DNA from: Chlorops oryzae
Lineage: Eukaryota; Arthropoda; Insecta; Diptera; Chloropidae
Direction: 5' to 3'
Length of the DNA: 64,000 nucleotides
NCBI GenBank assembly: GCA_020466095.1
Contig: CM035808.1
Location: 27,867,345 to 27,931,344, forward strand
Shown: positions 10,866 through 24,102 of the stretch, one piece after another
Layout: every line of letters begins with the position of its first letter
How positions within the stretch are numbered: position 1 is the stretch's first letter
Program-made: the position numbers and the translations under genes
The notes under the pieces: generated by a model
Told to the model about the DNA's origin: nothing
Seen by the model: only the letters and a program-made list of their open reading frames with translations
Database searches by the model: none

Positions 10866-13689
10866 AGAAATATAGGAAATTCACTAGTACTCTGGATCCA
10901 AAAAGATCTTCTCGGGTTCTTGCAGTTCGATGACCTGAATCGAATCGAAACGAGATTAATTTTTGTTGCAGATTTTCAAATACATTGACGATATATCATT
11001 TTCTGATCTGTTAAATATCAGCTGTTGCTCGAAAGATTTGGCTCGGCGGGGTTGCTAAGTCTTCAAGCAAATATGGCCTAAATAAATTCCAAAACTAAAC
11101 CCGACGGTTTTTTTTCCCGTGGCTAGCCATTTTCAAATTGATGGATGATTGAGGGGATATTTGTTAGGTTGTTTTGAACCGGTCGTGTTGCCAGAAGACG
11201 AGGCGAGTAGCTGTTCACAGAAAGATGATCTCTAAAAGACATAGTGCGACATGGTACGACATGGTGCCTTTTTATACCTGACACGCTCTGTGTCGCGGTA
11301 TGTTGCGTTTATGTTGTTGTGTGTAACACCCAGAACTAGTCGAGATAAACCACAAAATGTATCAATGATGTTCATCTGTCTACATCGATTTCTTATCGAA
11401 GGAGTTAAATTATCTTGACGAAATTTGGTATGCTTGCTCACGGAGACATGAGTAAGAACAAGTTTTTTAAGGGTACTTCCATTACTAGGGTCTGTTTTGA
11501 AAATCACAAACTTCTCTGAAACCGAAGTTTTTCAAGATACAACGAACATTTTTATGTAACCTAACTAAATATTTAATAATTTGTTGTATAGAAAAACTTA
11601 CATAGGTACATAATGGTATCCGACTTTTTTGTTAGAATAAAAGGAGTGTATCTTTTTGTTGCTTATATTTTCCCAGAAGCACTGCTAAGCATTAGAGGGT
11701 TAAGAAACGTATATTTCAATTGATCGAAATCGATCTAATTAGTTTCCAGTATAAGGGATTAATGCTAGAGAAATTTATAAATTTATTTTCCAATATTTTT
11801 TCCCTCCTAAATGCTTAGGCATCTCCCCACTTGCGTTTCAGAATTAAAAACGTCTCCGTTACAGATAATTGCGCTGTCATATTGGCTCCGCGGAAATTGC
11901 TTACGCTACCCAGCTATTTCCGACAGCATCATTATTTCATCTACATCCTCTGATTTTCAGGCTCCTTCTGATACTTCTTCCGTTGGAATATACATATATA
12001 CCAGCAAATACGTCTGCAGAAAATAAGCAAAAAAAAAAAAAGGAAAAAGTACCTTCTTTTTTTTCGTTTACTTTGCTCTTCCATTGAACATTACGCGCCC
12101 ATCAAAGTCGTTCTTTTTCGCGACGCCAATTTGACAAGCGCGTCCTTTTTTCCGTTTCTAAGAAGCTGTTCTCTTGTGCGTTTCTATAGTTACAGACAAA
12201 AAAAAAAAAAAAAAAAAAAAAATGAAGGAAAAAGGAATGAAAGTAAGCTAGCTACGTAAATAGTAAATACGCTCGAGTGTTATCAACGTAAATGCAAAAT
12301 TGCCAATTTCGAGTATATTTCCTGTCAACAGAAATTTCCGTTCTTTATTTTCCCTCCACGTTTTTTCTTTCAATCCACTTGCTCAAGCGTCTCATTTTCC
12401 TGCATACTGAAGCGGGCAAAGAATGCCATCCAACTTCATCCTATATTTAAAAAATATACCTTTTAGGTATTGCGTTCAGACCAATCGGTACTGATTTGTA
12501 TAAACTAAACGGTACTACTTAGTTATTTTTTATACTTTCTATTTTGGTACTAAATCATAGATAAAGAATATTGCCAATTGAAGACCCAACCTATGCCATC
12601 AAAAGGTAGGTAGAAACACCAACACGCCGAGGAAAACCGAGTAAAATTTGGAAGGTGATATAAAACGAAATTCCGAATCAACAAAACTGAAGCGTCATTG
12701 CCAATTAGAAGTTATCCCCATTAAAATGATCAACACACAGATGGGTCCTTTCGAAGTTCTTCCTCACAGAAAAATTGACATAAAAATATGAGAAAAATAT
12801 AAGTTTCTTTTTTTTTTTTAAATAATTGAAACATAATACGAATCGACATCAAGGAAAATAACAATCTCAATAGTCATTAAAATAAAAGGAATGAAAATTG
12901 GAAAATAAGCGAAACACAAAACGCAAATTCAAGCATCCATTCACTCACTCACTCACTCACTCACAGAGTCGCTTACATTTTCCCCCCAACACCCACTTGC
13001 TCGAAAACTTGAAAGCAATCGGAAAAGAAAAACCAGCAGAAATGGCAACCATGGCTGAAATGGCATTCACGGTAATTGTACGGTGGAGCTGTATCGTGGA
13101 ATGTGTACCTACCACTCTAGTTAGTTAGCAATCAGCATAAAATTGCCAAACAAGCTAAGCTGTCATGCCATAATAGATGTACCAACGCCAGGCCAACAGT
13201 GAGGAGTGAAGAGTGAAGAGAATGCGCGGAGCACGTTGAAGTCGGAAAGTGGAAATCCGAAGCTGGAGGCACTGAAAGCAACGAAAGCACCGGAAAGAAA
13301 GTAAAGTCGTAACGCGAAGAAAGGTAATACTGCAATTCAGGAAATAAAAATGGCGGAAATATGTTGCAAATATTTATTTTTCACTTGTAACATTTTTTTC
13401 TTCCTCCATTTTTTTTTTTTTTTTTTGTTAATGCACTTTCTCTAGAAGTACGTACTTTCTATTGTATAGCACAAAATGGCGAAAGTTTATCGTTATATTG
13501 ATCGGTAGAGCTGTGGAGTCTTAGAATTTTTAGGATGCTGTGCGATTAGCCTATTTTATTGAAGATAAAGCGAACAATTGTAGTTATATTATTTATCCGT
13601 ATGGATTGTCTTAAATGCCAGTCTTGGTGCCTAAATAACTATGCTAAATTATATTTCGTAATGATTTAGAGATGATCTCTTAGATTAGA
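10866..13689. other. Non-coding DNA with microsatellites
   Basis: Contains A tracts (about 12030-12041 and 12199-12222), a (CACT)n run near 12941-12963 and a T tract near 13411-13426. No gene or element with defined ends was seen. Confidence 0.6.
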
Positions 13690-13925
13690 TAAGATTGGTA
13701 GATAGGTTCGAGCGCCATCCGCACTGCGTCTGAGTAGGCTATTGTGCCAAACCCGTTATTTCACCTAGAGTATTCTTGCTACTCCAGTAATGTGTAGAAA
13801 GATTTTTACTTTTTCTAACTCAATTTCCGCCAGTTCCGTCTGGAGTCTTCTTTTCCTATGAAGGGCAGGACATTCTGCCATTAAGTGTAGAGAGGTTTCC
13901 AGGCAGAATCACATGATCTTTTCGA
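13690..13925 (-). pseudogene. Decayed 3' end of a second non-LTR retrotransposon
   Basis: On the minus strand a frame through 13895-13800 encodes LETSLHLMAECPALHRKRRL, the H-L-x-x-E-C-P-A-L signature near the C-terminus of Jockey/I/R1-type reverse transcriptase ORFs. The frame breaks upstream. The 3' side ends near 13690 in a stretch resembling the tail of the remnant at 4170-4440 (GGCACAATAG). Only the tail remains. Confidence 0.5.
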
Positions 13926-16900
13926 TACTTATGGTTATATGTCTCATATTGTTCCACTGTAAGTACACACACAATCTAAGGCAGAGAATTCGAGGGCTTC
14001 GAGGAATGCTAAAACTATTAAATTGCCTTAAGGTCTTAGAATTGAAGATATGTAGGTTGGGCTAGGTTACACGGGCCACCCACCGAATGGTGGACGCACG
14101 TAGACATAAAAAGGTCCGTTGGGATACCCGCGGGGCTTAGACACCTATATATGAAACCAATTTGTTCGCTCAATAAAGCTTGCTATCCTCAAAGGATTGA
14201 GTTCCCCCAGTTTAGATAGGGAGTGGAAGAAGGTCCTATATCTCAATTATGCATAGTGTTCAGTATATTTGCATTATTTTCTCGGACCCCTTGAGAGAAG
14301 AAAAATTACCAATTTTGATTATCTTCGGATTGGAAAATTGATCAAATCGAATTTTTATATGGACCCGGTGCTGAAGTGAAATTTTCCTCTTTTCAACTGA
14401 GACACTTTTTTGCAGCTATTCATGGTTCGAGAAGTACTTGAGTGAGTTTTCTGTCACATCTGCCCTTGAAATGCTAACAAAATCAATTACAAAAAGTGAT
14501 TAAGTGCTAATTGAAAAACCACCACATCGATTTGATTTTAATTTTCTTTTCAATGACAACCTTTTTGTTGATCGAACCCTTTTGCTATTTTTTTTTTTTT
14601 TTTTTTTTGTGAATATTCTCCTCACCAAATTACCGAGCAGGTCAATTTTATGTCAAACAACCCAAACGACTCGTACGTGATCCTTAAACTTAGCGCGTAA
14701 ATTGCATATTAACCGTGTAAACTCGTTTACTTTTCGTACACACCTCGGAGAAAGGGTAAAAAATGTTACAGTTTCCGAAGGGTCCAATATGGAGTTTATA
14801 ACACCCCTAATAGCTTGTGCGAGGGTGACTTTTGACTGAAGTAACAAAAGAGACAGAGCGAGCGAGCGAGAGAGAGAGAGAGAGAGAGAGAAGAGAGAGA
14901 GTCAAAGTGAGGGAGGGAGAGAAAAATAAAAAATTAATTTCCCTGCTGACGTAAAATTTTTTACGCTTTAGATTGGTTGGGAACGTTACATTTGAGAGTA
15001 CTACGAAACAGTAAGAATTTCCTACGTGCCCCTGTGTCTCATCATGCGAATAGGCTTGACATTGACAGTCCTTTTCTGGGTGTTCCACTATTTCGCGTTG
15101 ATGGGTTAATAAATATTTGAATATATGTGTGTGTGTGACTTGCACTTTAACCTATATCCATATGTATGCATGTATGTTTTGAGCTTGAAGGTCCCATAAG
15201 CGCTGACAAACAGTGCTGTAAAACGTTAAGAAATTGGGTTTGGTACTTATTTTCCATGAGGATGAACAACTTTTTTATGAAGAAAATGTAAAGTTTTTTT
15301 CAGAAAGTCGGAACGAAGAAATTCGGAAGTTAAGTCAATGCTTCTATGTATGTAAAAGTATTTTCGCACGCATGGCAACACTTCAGGACATGTTTTTGTT
15401 CGGTTTCTCTGTTCGTTGATAGTCATAGCATATTCGAAGACATTTTATTTATACGGAGGAACGGAAGACACAACATAAAATGTTATGGGAACCGGATAGT
15501 AAATACTTTTATTAAACTCATATAGACGTACATGGTTACAAATATGCTAAGGAGCTTCGAAATGAGCTTTGAAGATGCTGAAGGAGGAGAAAATAAGTTG
15601 CGGAAAAGGTCACTGTGCCCATATTTTCTTGTTGTCGACATTTCATTGAATGATTCTGAATGCAATGTAAGTTCTTGAAATTTTCTTTTCACAAAGGTAT
15701 AGTTTTTAATTTTGTAAAACTACCTTTAAAAACCTACACAACTTTCACCACTGTACCATAAAATGAAGAAGACTCTTATAAGTACGCATGGCCGCATCCA
15801 GATTTTTTTGGGCTTTGGGCAAAATATTTGCCTCCCCTACGATGGCACTAATGTGGTATTGTTTTTGCATATCTAGTAAAATTTTCGCCCCTCACAGAAC
15901 CGCTCTGGGCATTTTCCCAGGGCGACCCCCTAAATCGGGGCCTGTAAGTAGGCAGAAACAGTTTGTAGCTTACTGGGGTAACAAAGATTGTTATGATATA
16001 AAATTATAATTATGTGGAATAAAAGAGTGTTCTTTTGGGTTTTGATTTCACTAAATAAATTGAGTAAATCTGGCAGCACCACCGACCATACCTGTTGTTG
16101 CAAAATTCAAGATTTTTTCCTTGACATCCTTGAAAGAGAACCACACAAAAAATAAGGTAATAGGTGCAAAAAAGTAGGCTGTTAAGGACACACAAAAATA
16201 TTTACACAAAAAGTATTTAATTTTCTATAATTTTGGAGTAATACAAAGAAAAAAGAGCCGTGAAAAATAGGCGGAAGGAAGAATATTGTTTACAATATTA
16301 GCACGCAATTTGAGAAAATTGAGCTGCGAAAACTACAAAGACGAACCACAAAAAGAGCAAGAACAGAAGAAGGACTCAGGTAGTTAGAAATCAGCAAATA
16401 ATAAAAAGGAGAAAAACCAACAAAAAAAAATCCACAGCACGCGTGGTTGAATATCCGAAAATGAACATACTCGAAGAGGTTTTCTTTCGCACTCATATTA
16501 AAGTACGAGGGTCAGCCGCAAGAAATTGGTTCTTCGCCTCAATAATAGCTAGAAGTATCATATTTAACCCTAACCTTTTTGCCGTTACACATCCGTGTAC
16601 TCAACTTTCCAGCTTATGCTCCCGTTTTTCACACTTTTTTCTTACATCTATATCTTCCTTGTTGTGTGTAAGTAGTTGTAATTGTATCCTGGTTGTGTCC
16701 TTTTTCTCGTCAAGTGCATGAGATTGCTACTGTTAGCGTTGTCTGTTTGGGTTATATGCACCTTCTGGAGTGCCACTTTTCAACAGAAAATGTTAAGTCA
16801 ATATTTTCACAGCAGCAAATGTTGTGGGGCGCTTATTTTCCTAGTTCTTTCTTCTTCTTTGAATTGTAAAAAATGCGTGTCATCGTTTGTTCGAAGAAAG

Positions 16901-18289
16901 CCTTAAATTGACCTTACGAGACAAATTGTTTTTACAGCTTTATAATGCAATTACGTTGGGGTGCAAGTTTTGAAATGCAGAGTCAATAATTGTAATGAAT
17001 TCCTAAAAAAAAAATATTTGAAAATGATTAAACATTTCTCTTTATTATTTAAATAAACTTGGCAATCTAAAACTTAATAGTTTTAGTATAAAATTTCGAT
17101 TAATTAATAGCAATAACTCCTTTTTGGGAAAAGCTGTCAAAAACATATCGAGCTGCCTCGTTTTGCGGATTTGAAAATTTCCTTTCACGAAAATTGTTAG
17201 CAGCAACTGGACGCACTTTCGAGCCCCCAAATACTTATGCTGCGACAGCAGAAGAAAATTTCCAAGAAAAGCAATATTTAAAAAAAAAAACAGAATGGGA
17301 AAGAAAGAAAAAAGACAATTTCCACTCTCTTCGTTCGCCTCAGACAACGTCACATTTCTCTCAAATGCGCTTGTCTGTTTATTTATTTTCTTGAGCCACT
17401 CATGATTATGATGAACTTGTAGTTTTCCAATTAAAAAATTGTTAAGTAAATAATAGTTTTGATGGATGAAAATGTGTTGATAGATCGTAGGAAGATAGCT
17501 ATTGTCCGCGAAGAGTAAAGGGGATTATTTCGAGTGGAAGGAAAAAAGGTTTTAATTCGATTTTCTGATGAGAATATAAACAATTTTTCCTCAAATGAAA
17601 TTAAATTCAATAATTGCGAGGGACATTTTTTGTTTGGCCTTTTATTTTTCATTGTAAACCTCAATTATTGTAATTGAAATTTCTTAATTTCCGTATAGTT
17701 TTTAAGCCTACTTTTGCGCACGATTTTCGCACTTTTTTTTTTTTTTTTTTTTTTTTGAAAAAATATCAAATATCATGCTTTGTTAAGGGAATGTAAAATT
17801 TGTAGAGCTCCACAGTTTGATTTTTTGCTGTGGCATTCATAGGGGATTTTCCGCTAAGATTTTTAGTTCATGATGGAGTCTTTCTGTGACCATATATTTC
17901 AGGAGAATGGATATTTACAGAGGTTTATTAAAATGCAAAATTTTTTCTTCGTTCATATTTGTATTTTTTCCTATCAACAAGTAAAATTCCATTAGCTGTT
18001 GATTTCGCTATTTTTTATTTTTTGGGGCTTTGCTGTTCTGAGATTAAAGGCCCTAAGGAACTGGACAGCTCAAAAGGAAAATTTTATTTTAATCAGATAA
18101 ATTAAGTGATGGGCAGAAAATTTGGAATTACAAAACTTAAACCAAACCTTATTCTCATACAACTACCACCACCGAATATATTTCAGTGCGGCCCACAAAA
18201 ATATGGATTTAGGTAAATATTAGGAGGAATATTTTCGACAGTGAAAATCTGTGTAATTGATGAAAAGCTCGATGGACAACTATAAGAAC
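13926..18289. other. Non-coding DNA; GA microsatellite, T tracts, repeat pieces
   Basis: A SINE- or retroposon-like stretch lies around 14045-14250 (boundaries unclear). There are T tracts at about 14589-14609 and 17733-17756 and a GA/GAGC microsatellite at about 14857-14902. A piece near 15880-15950 is weakly similar, inverted, to 42600-42670 (shared GCCCAGAG core). No coding region is supported. Confidence 0.55.
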
Positions 18290-18935
18290 AGGGTTAGTGT
18301 CGCTGCCACCATGAAGGGTGGTACTTGGGCTCCACATTAGAGCGGATCAAATTTTAAGTACGTATTCCTATAGCAGAATAGTATTCTGCGAACAATTTTG
18401 AACAATAATGCCGAATAAAGCATAGGACAAAAGTGAATTTTGTTTCGCCGGATTTGCAAAAATAGGTTTTTATATCGTTTTAAGTAAATTATTGTCGTCT
18501 TTATCCATTAAAACCTCTCAAAAGGTAGAAAAACGATCACCCCTATATCTCTTAAAAGTAAAACAAGTGAAAACATGCAATATTTTATTGAAGAACCCTT
18601 CTAAAATGCATTATTTCTGTTTGTTTTGCAAGCAAACATTTTATTGTTGCATGTGCCTAAAAATATGCTAAGATTATCTTAGTAAGATATAAAACCAAAT
18701 TGATTTAAAATTTCCCATACTAATTATAGCATATTTATAGGCATATTTCAGGTCGACCTTTTTTCGAAAACCCGGCGAAACAAACTTCATTTTTGACCTA
18801 TAGATGATTGGGCATTCTTGCTTAGAAAAAATCCTAGAATCATGCCTTGCTATAGGATTTGGCATTTTTTTTTGTCGAACAATTTGATCCGCTCTACTCT
18901 ACATGGGCCAGTTGTGCTATGATTAGACCTTACTA
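18290..18935. repeat. SINE fragment split by a TA-flanked MITE
   Basis: The flanks 18290-18339 (GTTAGTGTCGCTGCCACCAT...) and 18895-18935 (...CATGGGCCAGTTGTGCTATG) resemble consecutive parts of the SINE copy at 28270-28440. The intervening 555 bp is a separate insertion. Confidence 0.6.
18340..18894. mobile_element. 555-bp Tc1/mariner-type MITE
   Basis: Terminal inverted repeats GAGCGGATCAAATT are perfect over 14 bp (18340-18353 and 18881-18894). Each end is flanked by TA (18338-18339 and 18895-18896), the target duplication used by Tc1/mariner transposases. There is no credible transposase frame inside, so the element is non-autonomous. It lies within a SINE fragment and is therefore younger than it. 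Confidence 0.75.
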
Positions 18936-20503
18936 TTTTATAGATTCTTTGTTGTATATTCAATGTGTACTCTTAGATGTTGAACTTTAAAATTTTCTGG
19001 TTCCCTACCTTAAACACTGTACCTGAAATGAAGCCAATTTGGCCAAATGGAGCGCTCCGTAACTCTTTCTCTAACACACTTTCTCCTCTGTAATTTGGAA
19101 TTATTTTTTGTGATATTAGCTTGATAGCTAATCCATCGCCTTGTTAGGTTCACATTCGCGTTAACTAATTTTCCACACATGACTGATCGCGTTTTACCTT
19201 CCGTGTATTCTCTTTCCACTTTCACACATACCTTATTTCGCTATATTTTTTGACATTATTCATCGTTCTATCGAAACAGTGCCTTTTAAAATCGAATGAC
19301 GTCATTGAAGGCGTTGAGATGGTTTAGTTTAAAATTTTCCAACATAATTGACAATGACAGCAGCAATCGAAAGAGATGGAAAGGGAGAAATGAGTGTACT
19401 AGTGTGTGTGTGTGTGTGTTTGTGCGAGCGTGAGTGAGGAAAATCTGCGCTGAACTATTTTTGGACCGCCAAATTAACCCAAACGAAGTGCTACGATTCA
19501 AGCTGTGAAAAATTTGGATCTCGTCGATTTCAGACCCTCGCAGTTAAAATTTTAATTGGCGTCTAAGAGTTATGTGACAGATTGTGCTGATGTGATTGAC
19601 ATGGCGGAAGATAATTAGTTGGCATATTGCGAGTAATTTTAAATGAGCTTAGTGGGCTGATTAGGCATTAGTCATGGAAGGAAAATTTTTTTGTTGATTT
19701 TTCCACTGGCAAAGCCTTCTTCCCGGCGTCACATGCAATTCACTTGTCAGCAACATTGCAGACTAATCTTTTAAAATGCATTCTTCACACACATTCAAAT
19801 ATGAATGAATGAAGATAGCTCCTCAGTCTTTTCTCGTTAGGCTTTTGTCTCGTGTCGCTGCAATGTCGCCTTTTTTTTTGTTATCTCTTTTCTACATTTC
19901 TCTTTTATTCCTCATTTATCATTTGTACATTTTCTTAAAGGATTGCACGCTGTCACTTGTGGTCTGTGTGCCTTTTTCGTCCGGCGACCTGTCTCCTCAC
20001 TCGACCGGTGTCACCTCGAAGAGTGCAAATACTAAGCTCATCTTAAGCCAAGTTAGCCTACTTGTGGGCGCAGACAACTGGCTGCTTGCTGCGGTGCACT
20101 TGCAACAATGCAAAGACATTGAGGTTTGCTCAAGTGCACCCGAAGGAGATGAGAATAAGTCGAAATATGTACATGAAAGAAATGCGCTGCTAATTAGCTA
20201 CTCTTGAGAAGGTGCAGAAGCACACATGAAGGCGTGAAAGAGTGGAAAAAGAATATGGCATTATTTTAATGTGAAGGGTTAAAAGGTTCCCTTAGTACCT
20301 GTTGATACAGCTACCTGCATACAATATGCAAGATTAAATGCCTAAAATGATGCTTATGTATTTTTGAAATACATTTTTTCATTCGAATCTCACGGGGTAT
20401 GGAGGCAAAATCCCCTCTCATGAGTTATGTTTGATGATTTCGAAGCACTTTTTTTTTTGGGGTCCTGAACACGCTCTTAAATAACTTTCATCTCTGCACT
20501 TAC
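18936..20503 (-). other. Intron of the Vsx-like gene or flanking DNA
   Basis: This lies directly 3' of the splice donor at 20504/20503 and so should be intronic. No homeodomain exon was recognised here or farther left in the window. A GT run is present at 19402-19420. Confidence 0.5.
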
Positions 20504-21198
20504 CTACGAATTGCCCGGCAAAGTGTTGTTGAAAATGCCCTCGAAATTCATGTGGCGTACTAAAGCCCGGAGGCAAAAATCCGCGAAGATACGCTGCAGC
20601 CGCCAATGTTGTCATATGATGGTGGTGGGCTGCCGCATTCAATTGGCCAGCATGATCGGCAGCGGCGTAACCGGCAGCAGCATAGAAATTCGCAGGATTG
20701 AAAACGGGCAGCTGACAATGAGCAGCGGCTGCGGCAGCTGCTGCTGCTGCTGAGAGGCGCGTTACGTCTGGCGACAAGGAGCGTGAGTCGCGCGGTGTGA
20801 GTGCGACGTTTAAGCTGCCGCCGCCACCCACTGCTGCTGCACCGTTATGCGACGATGTTGAGACAGGTGAGAGCGGTGCATTGTTGCAATCGATTGGCGG
20901 TGTCGTTGCACCGCTACCTGGTGGCGTTGACGATCTACTCAAGCGTGCAGTGCTGCTGTTATTGATATTGGCTTTTGTTGTTGTTGTTGTTGCTCTGTTG
21001 AGTTGGAGAGTTCTGCATCAGTTGTTGTTGCTGTGTTGTTGGTTGCTGCTGTTGTTGTTGTTGCGATTGCTGCTGCTGGTGATGGTGGTTGTGGTGATGA
21101 TGGCTTTGATAGTTGGCAGCAGCTGCAGCTGCCGTGCCAACACCCAGACCAAGAATTTCTTGAATTGCGAAAGGCGTCCTCATTTTCGTCGCTTGCAT
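20504..21198 (-). CDS. First coding exon of a Vsx-like homeobox transcription factor
   Basis: The exon begins at ATG 21198. Residues 10-18 read FAIQEILGL, the octapeptide-type repressor motif found in Vsx/Chx10 homeoproteins (known family feature). His- and Gln-rich runs follow, then in a second frame Ser/Pro-rich sequence, an Ala run, PVFNPANFYAAAGYAAADH, a His run and a PPGF segment. It ends at a consensus donor (G|GTAAGT, 20504/20503), splicing in phase 1. The two parts are in different frames. The switch falls by an A4 run at 20973-20976 inside a CAA repeat, where one base fewer would keep the frame open, so a 1-bp indel or assembly error is likely. No homeodomain lies in the window, so the family call rests on the motif and composition. 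Downstream exons must lie beyond a large intron. Confidence 0.55.
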
Positions 21199-22330
21199 TT
21201 TGAGGCGACACTTGGGTTGGTGACTCTTCGCAAGGGATGGGATTTGAACGATCGTCGTCGCTGTTTTGCCGACGGCAATATTTTGTTTGTGAGTTCTTCT
21301 TTAATTTTCTCTTTATTTATATTTTATTGTATTCCTTTTGAATACTGAGGACTTCTTTTTTTTTTCACTGGACTTGTGCTCCTTACAGTTCAATTGTTAA
21401 TGTCTCAAGGAGTGATCATTTGATTCTTGTATGCATTAAGGAAAAAATTCCCATTTTGTTGAGAGATTCACGCTGCAGATAATTTTTAAGGATTTTCTGT
21501 GAGTACTTTTTGTTTAATTGTTCGGGCGTCCTTTTTTGGCTTAAATATGAAAATGTTCCAAGTTTTTTTAAACTTTCAATTAGTTTGTATTTTTAATTTT
21601 TTAATTTCGTTTCAATCTTCTTTCACAGTATTTTTTCGAGCGATTTATTGCACTTCAAAGTTTTTTTATTTTTTATCCTCGATCTCTTGAGTCCGGAAAT
21701 TGTAGCTCGCTTTTAGGGGCGCTGCGAGGCCAGAGCAAATAGAATTGAATTCAAACACGAGCGACTCGAGCCACACGACGCGACATTTGCGACGTTCGAG
21801 AACGAACTGAACGGCTTGCAATAAAATTCCAAGTAGACTCTCTCGAGCGCCATCTTTCCACCTTTGCTTCGTACCAACTCGTATGCACGAGTGAAATAGC
21901 TGCTCTCGGGGCAGTTGTTTCACTCTTGCAACAGCGAAGTGCTTCCAATTTGAGGGACAAGTTTCCAGTTCGGAACAAATTACCCCAGACCTAGGCTGTC
22001 GCCTTCACGCTTGAGCATTTTTTCTTCCATCTCTTTCTGGACTGGAAGCTGGATTTCTCAGCCGCCGTGAAAGCTGTGCTGCCGCGGCTTTGTTCCTCTG
22101 CCGCCGCTAGGTTGGTATGAAAATTTCGCTGCCGCCGCCAGGTTGGTATGAGAATTCGCTCTGACGGCAACAGCTTCTGGGTGCCTTCCTCTCCCCGCAG
22201 CTAGGTTTGTGGAGTAGAGGGAAGAATTTCACTTCCCCGCACCCGAATCAGAGTTGCATCTCGACGGTAGTAGAATCGGTCGTTTTGAGGTTCGAATCAG
22301 AGCTGTAGTTTTTAATTTGTTAGTAGTTTA
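21199..22330 (-). other. 5' flank of the Vsx-like exon, with GC-rich direct repeats
   Basis: Probably holds the 5' UTR and promoter, though no TATA box or initiator is convincing. Between 22068 and 22160 a CTGCCGCCGC...AGGTTGGTATGA unit is repeated about every 45 bp. Short frames in 21666-21978 show no domain. Confidence 0.45.
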
Positions 22331-23048
22331 GTAGTATTTTGGCATATTTTATAGTACTTTTATAAAATCAAATAATATGGGTGGGAAATATAATTTTTTA
22401 ACGATGTTTTATTTTCTTTCTTCGAAACAAACTATTATGTATATTTTTACCAATAAAAGAATTTTAATTTTCATATTAACCTGTTTCCCACAAGGAATAT
22501 GAATGGTGCAAATGCCTCGTAAATTTTACAGAAATTAAAAAATTTAAAGAAAATTGTATAGCTCTCTTATAATATAGCATTATAGCTGAAATAATGAACA
22601 GCTGGAAATAGTTAACGCTTTTTTGTTACACGGACTGTTCTAAATAATCAGGACTTAAGAGAGGGGGGTGGGAAAGCGGGATTTTCCATCGGACCCGAAC
22701 TTTCTGAAGGGGCCCACAATTGGCATGGAACTTTTTTATTTGGTCGCACATTTTTGTGAGGGGGCCCCCGAAAAAAAATCCCCCGGGCCTGAAATTTCTC
22801 TCTACGGGCTTGTAATTAATGAACAAAACATTCAATCTCGCTAATACGAATAATCTGGATACAATGAACAGGACGTGCAAAAATTAATTCACTATATCCA
22901 GATTCGGCTGTACATAGATTTTCATTTTGCCAAAACTGTAGTAATATTTGTATTTTCGTAGTGTAGTTGTATGGGTGATGAATTTGTAGTAAAATACTGC
23001 AGTTGTAGTACTTCCAACAGCACTGCTTCGAACAACAATTGAAAATAA
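22331..23048. other. Non-coding DNA
   Basis: AT-rich, then a G/C-homopolymer patch at about 22660-22790 (GGGGCCC-type runs). No feature with defined ends. Confidence 0.5.
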
Positions 23049-23130
23049 GCCGGCTTCGGGATTCGAACCGCCGACTAGCAAAACGTTCGCTATCATGAAT
23101 CGACACCTTTAACCATTCGGCCAAGCTAGC
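23049..23130 (-). repeat. tRNA-like sequence (tRNA pseudogene or SINE head)
   Basis: On the minus strand an 82-nt block has an A-box-like TGGCCGAATGGTTAAAGG and a perfect B box GGTTCGAATCC. The ends GCTAGCT and AGCCGGC could pair at 6 of 7 positions. The T stem does not pair and the anticodon loop lacks the universal T33, so it is not called a functional tRNA. The long region between anticodon and B box recalls tRNA-Ser/Leu. Confidence 0.5.
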
Positions 23131-23671
23131 TAGTACTAGACAAAATGAGGACCCGTTTAAGTTGCTCCAGTCAACCGCCCATAATCCTGTGGATCCTGAA
23201 ATGTGCTTCCAATTACAACTTCCCCACACTTTTCATTGCCTCATTTCCCTCAATCGCTTATACACTGGCTTTTGTTTCAAGTAATTTTTAACATCCGTTT
23301 CCATTCATCGGTAGCTTTCTCTCCTGTCTGACTCCTATTACTCTCCGGGCGATATGGGGGATCAATGAGTAAGAAATTTGATAAGGTAGCCGAGAGGGGG
23401 ATGCGATTACTACTACTACAACTACATTGGCAGCGTTGACGTCGTTGTCGTTGTCGTCGTCATCGTCCTTGTTGTTGTTGTTGTTGTCTAGGAAACATGT
23501 TAATTAAGAATTTCCACTTGAGTCCTGCCAATTAGTTCATTTCCATTATCGATTAGCTTTTCGCTTTTTATGAGGAGTCAGCTTGTGTGTCGTGAATGGA
23601 TGTGTGTATAAGAGTGTGCATCCGTGTGATTTTGTATTTGTGTTTGGGGCTGTGCGAGAATTATTTTAGGT
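23131..23671. other. Non-coding DNA with GTT/GTC microsatellite
   Basis: A (CTA)n/(GTC/GTT)n compound microsatellite lies at about 23411-23487. A G/T-rich stretch follows at 23590-23650. No gene seen. Confidence 0.55.
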
Positions 23672-23798
23672 TTGTATTGGGTAGCCGTTTCATGAGTTGA
23701 AGGAGGCTGTTCTGAGGTTCGCTTTTGAAGCTGCTTTAAAGTTTTTCTTTCCTTCTTTCTTGTTTAGAAACTGAATCAATAAATTTTGGATTTTTAAC
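23672..23798 (-). repeat. 128-bp repeat, inverted partner of 2052-2179
   Basis: Reverse complement of 2052-2179 with few differences. See that entry. Confidence 0.85.
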
Positions 23799-24102
23799 TT
23801 TTTTTTAATGAATTTGTTTAAGGACAAAGTTTTATTAGACACTGCGGTGACCAAAGCAAACGATTAAGACAAGATACAAAAATATTTGCACATATTTAAA
23901 GATAAATTATTATTTTTCATAATCCTTAATAGTTAGGCCTCATAGACAAATTTACTAAAAATGCGTTGAAACCGATGAAAAAATGCTGGTAAAGCCTCTA
24001 AGCTCATTCCACTGAAAAATACCCTTAATATCTTTGCTTTATGGGTTAAAACTCTTTACATACCTCTCACTCTTAAATAATATTTTATTTTGAGGGGGTT
24101 TA

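Noticed and set aside
20797..21348. 183-codon plus-strand frame with hydrophobic Leu/Val run
   Set aside because: Antisense of the CAA/CAG-rich Vsx-like exon; Leu/Val runs are the reverse reading of Gln codons, not a membrane protein.
23049..23130. Functional tRNA gene
   Set aside because: T stem and anticodon loop do not fit; only box motifs and part of the acceptor pair.
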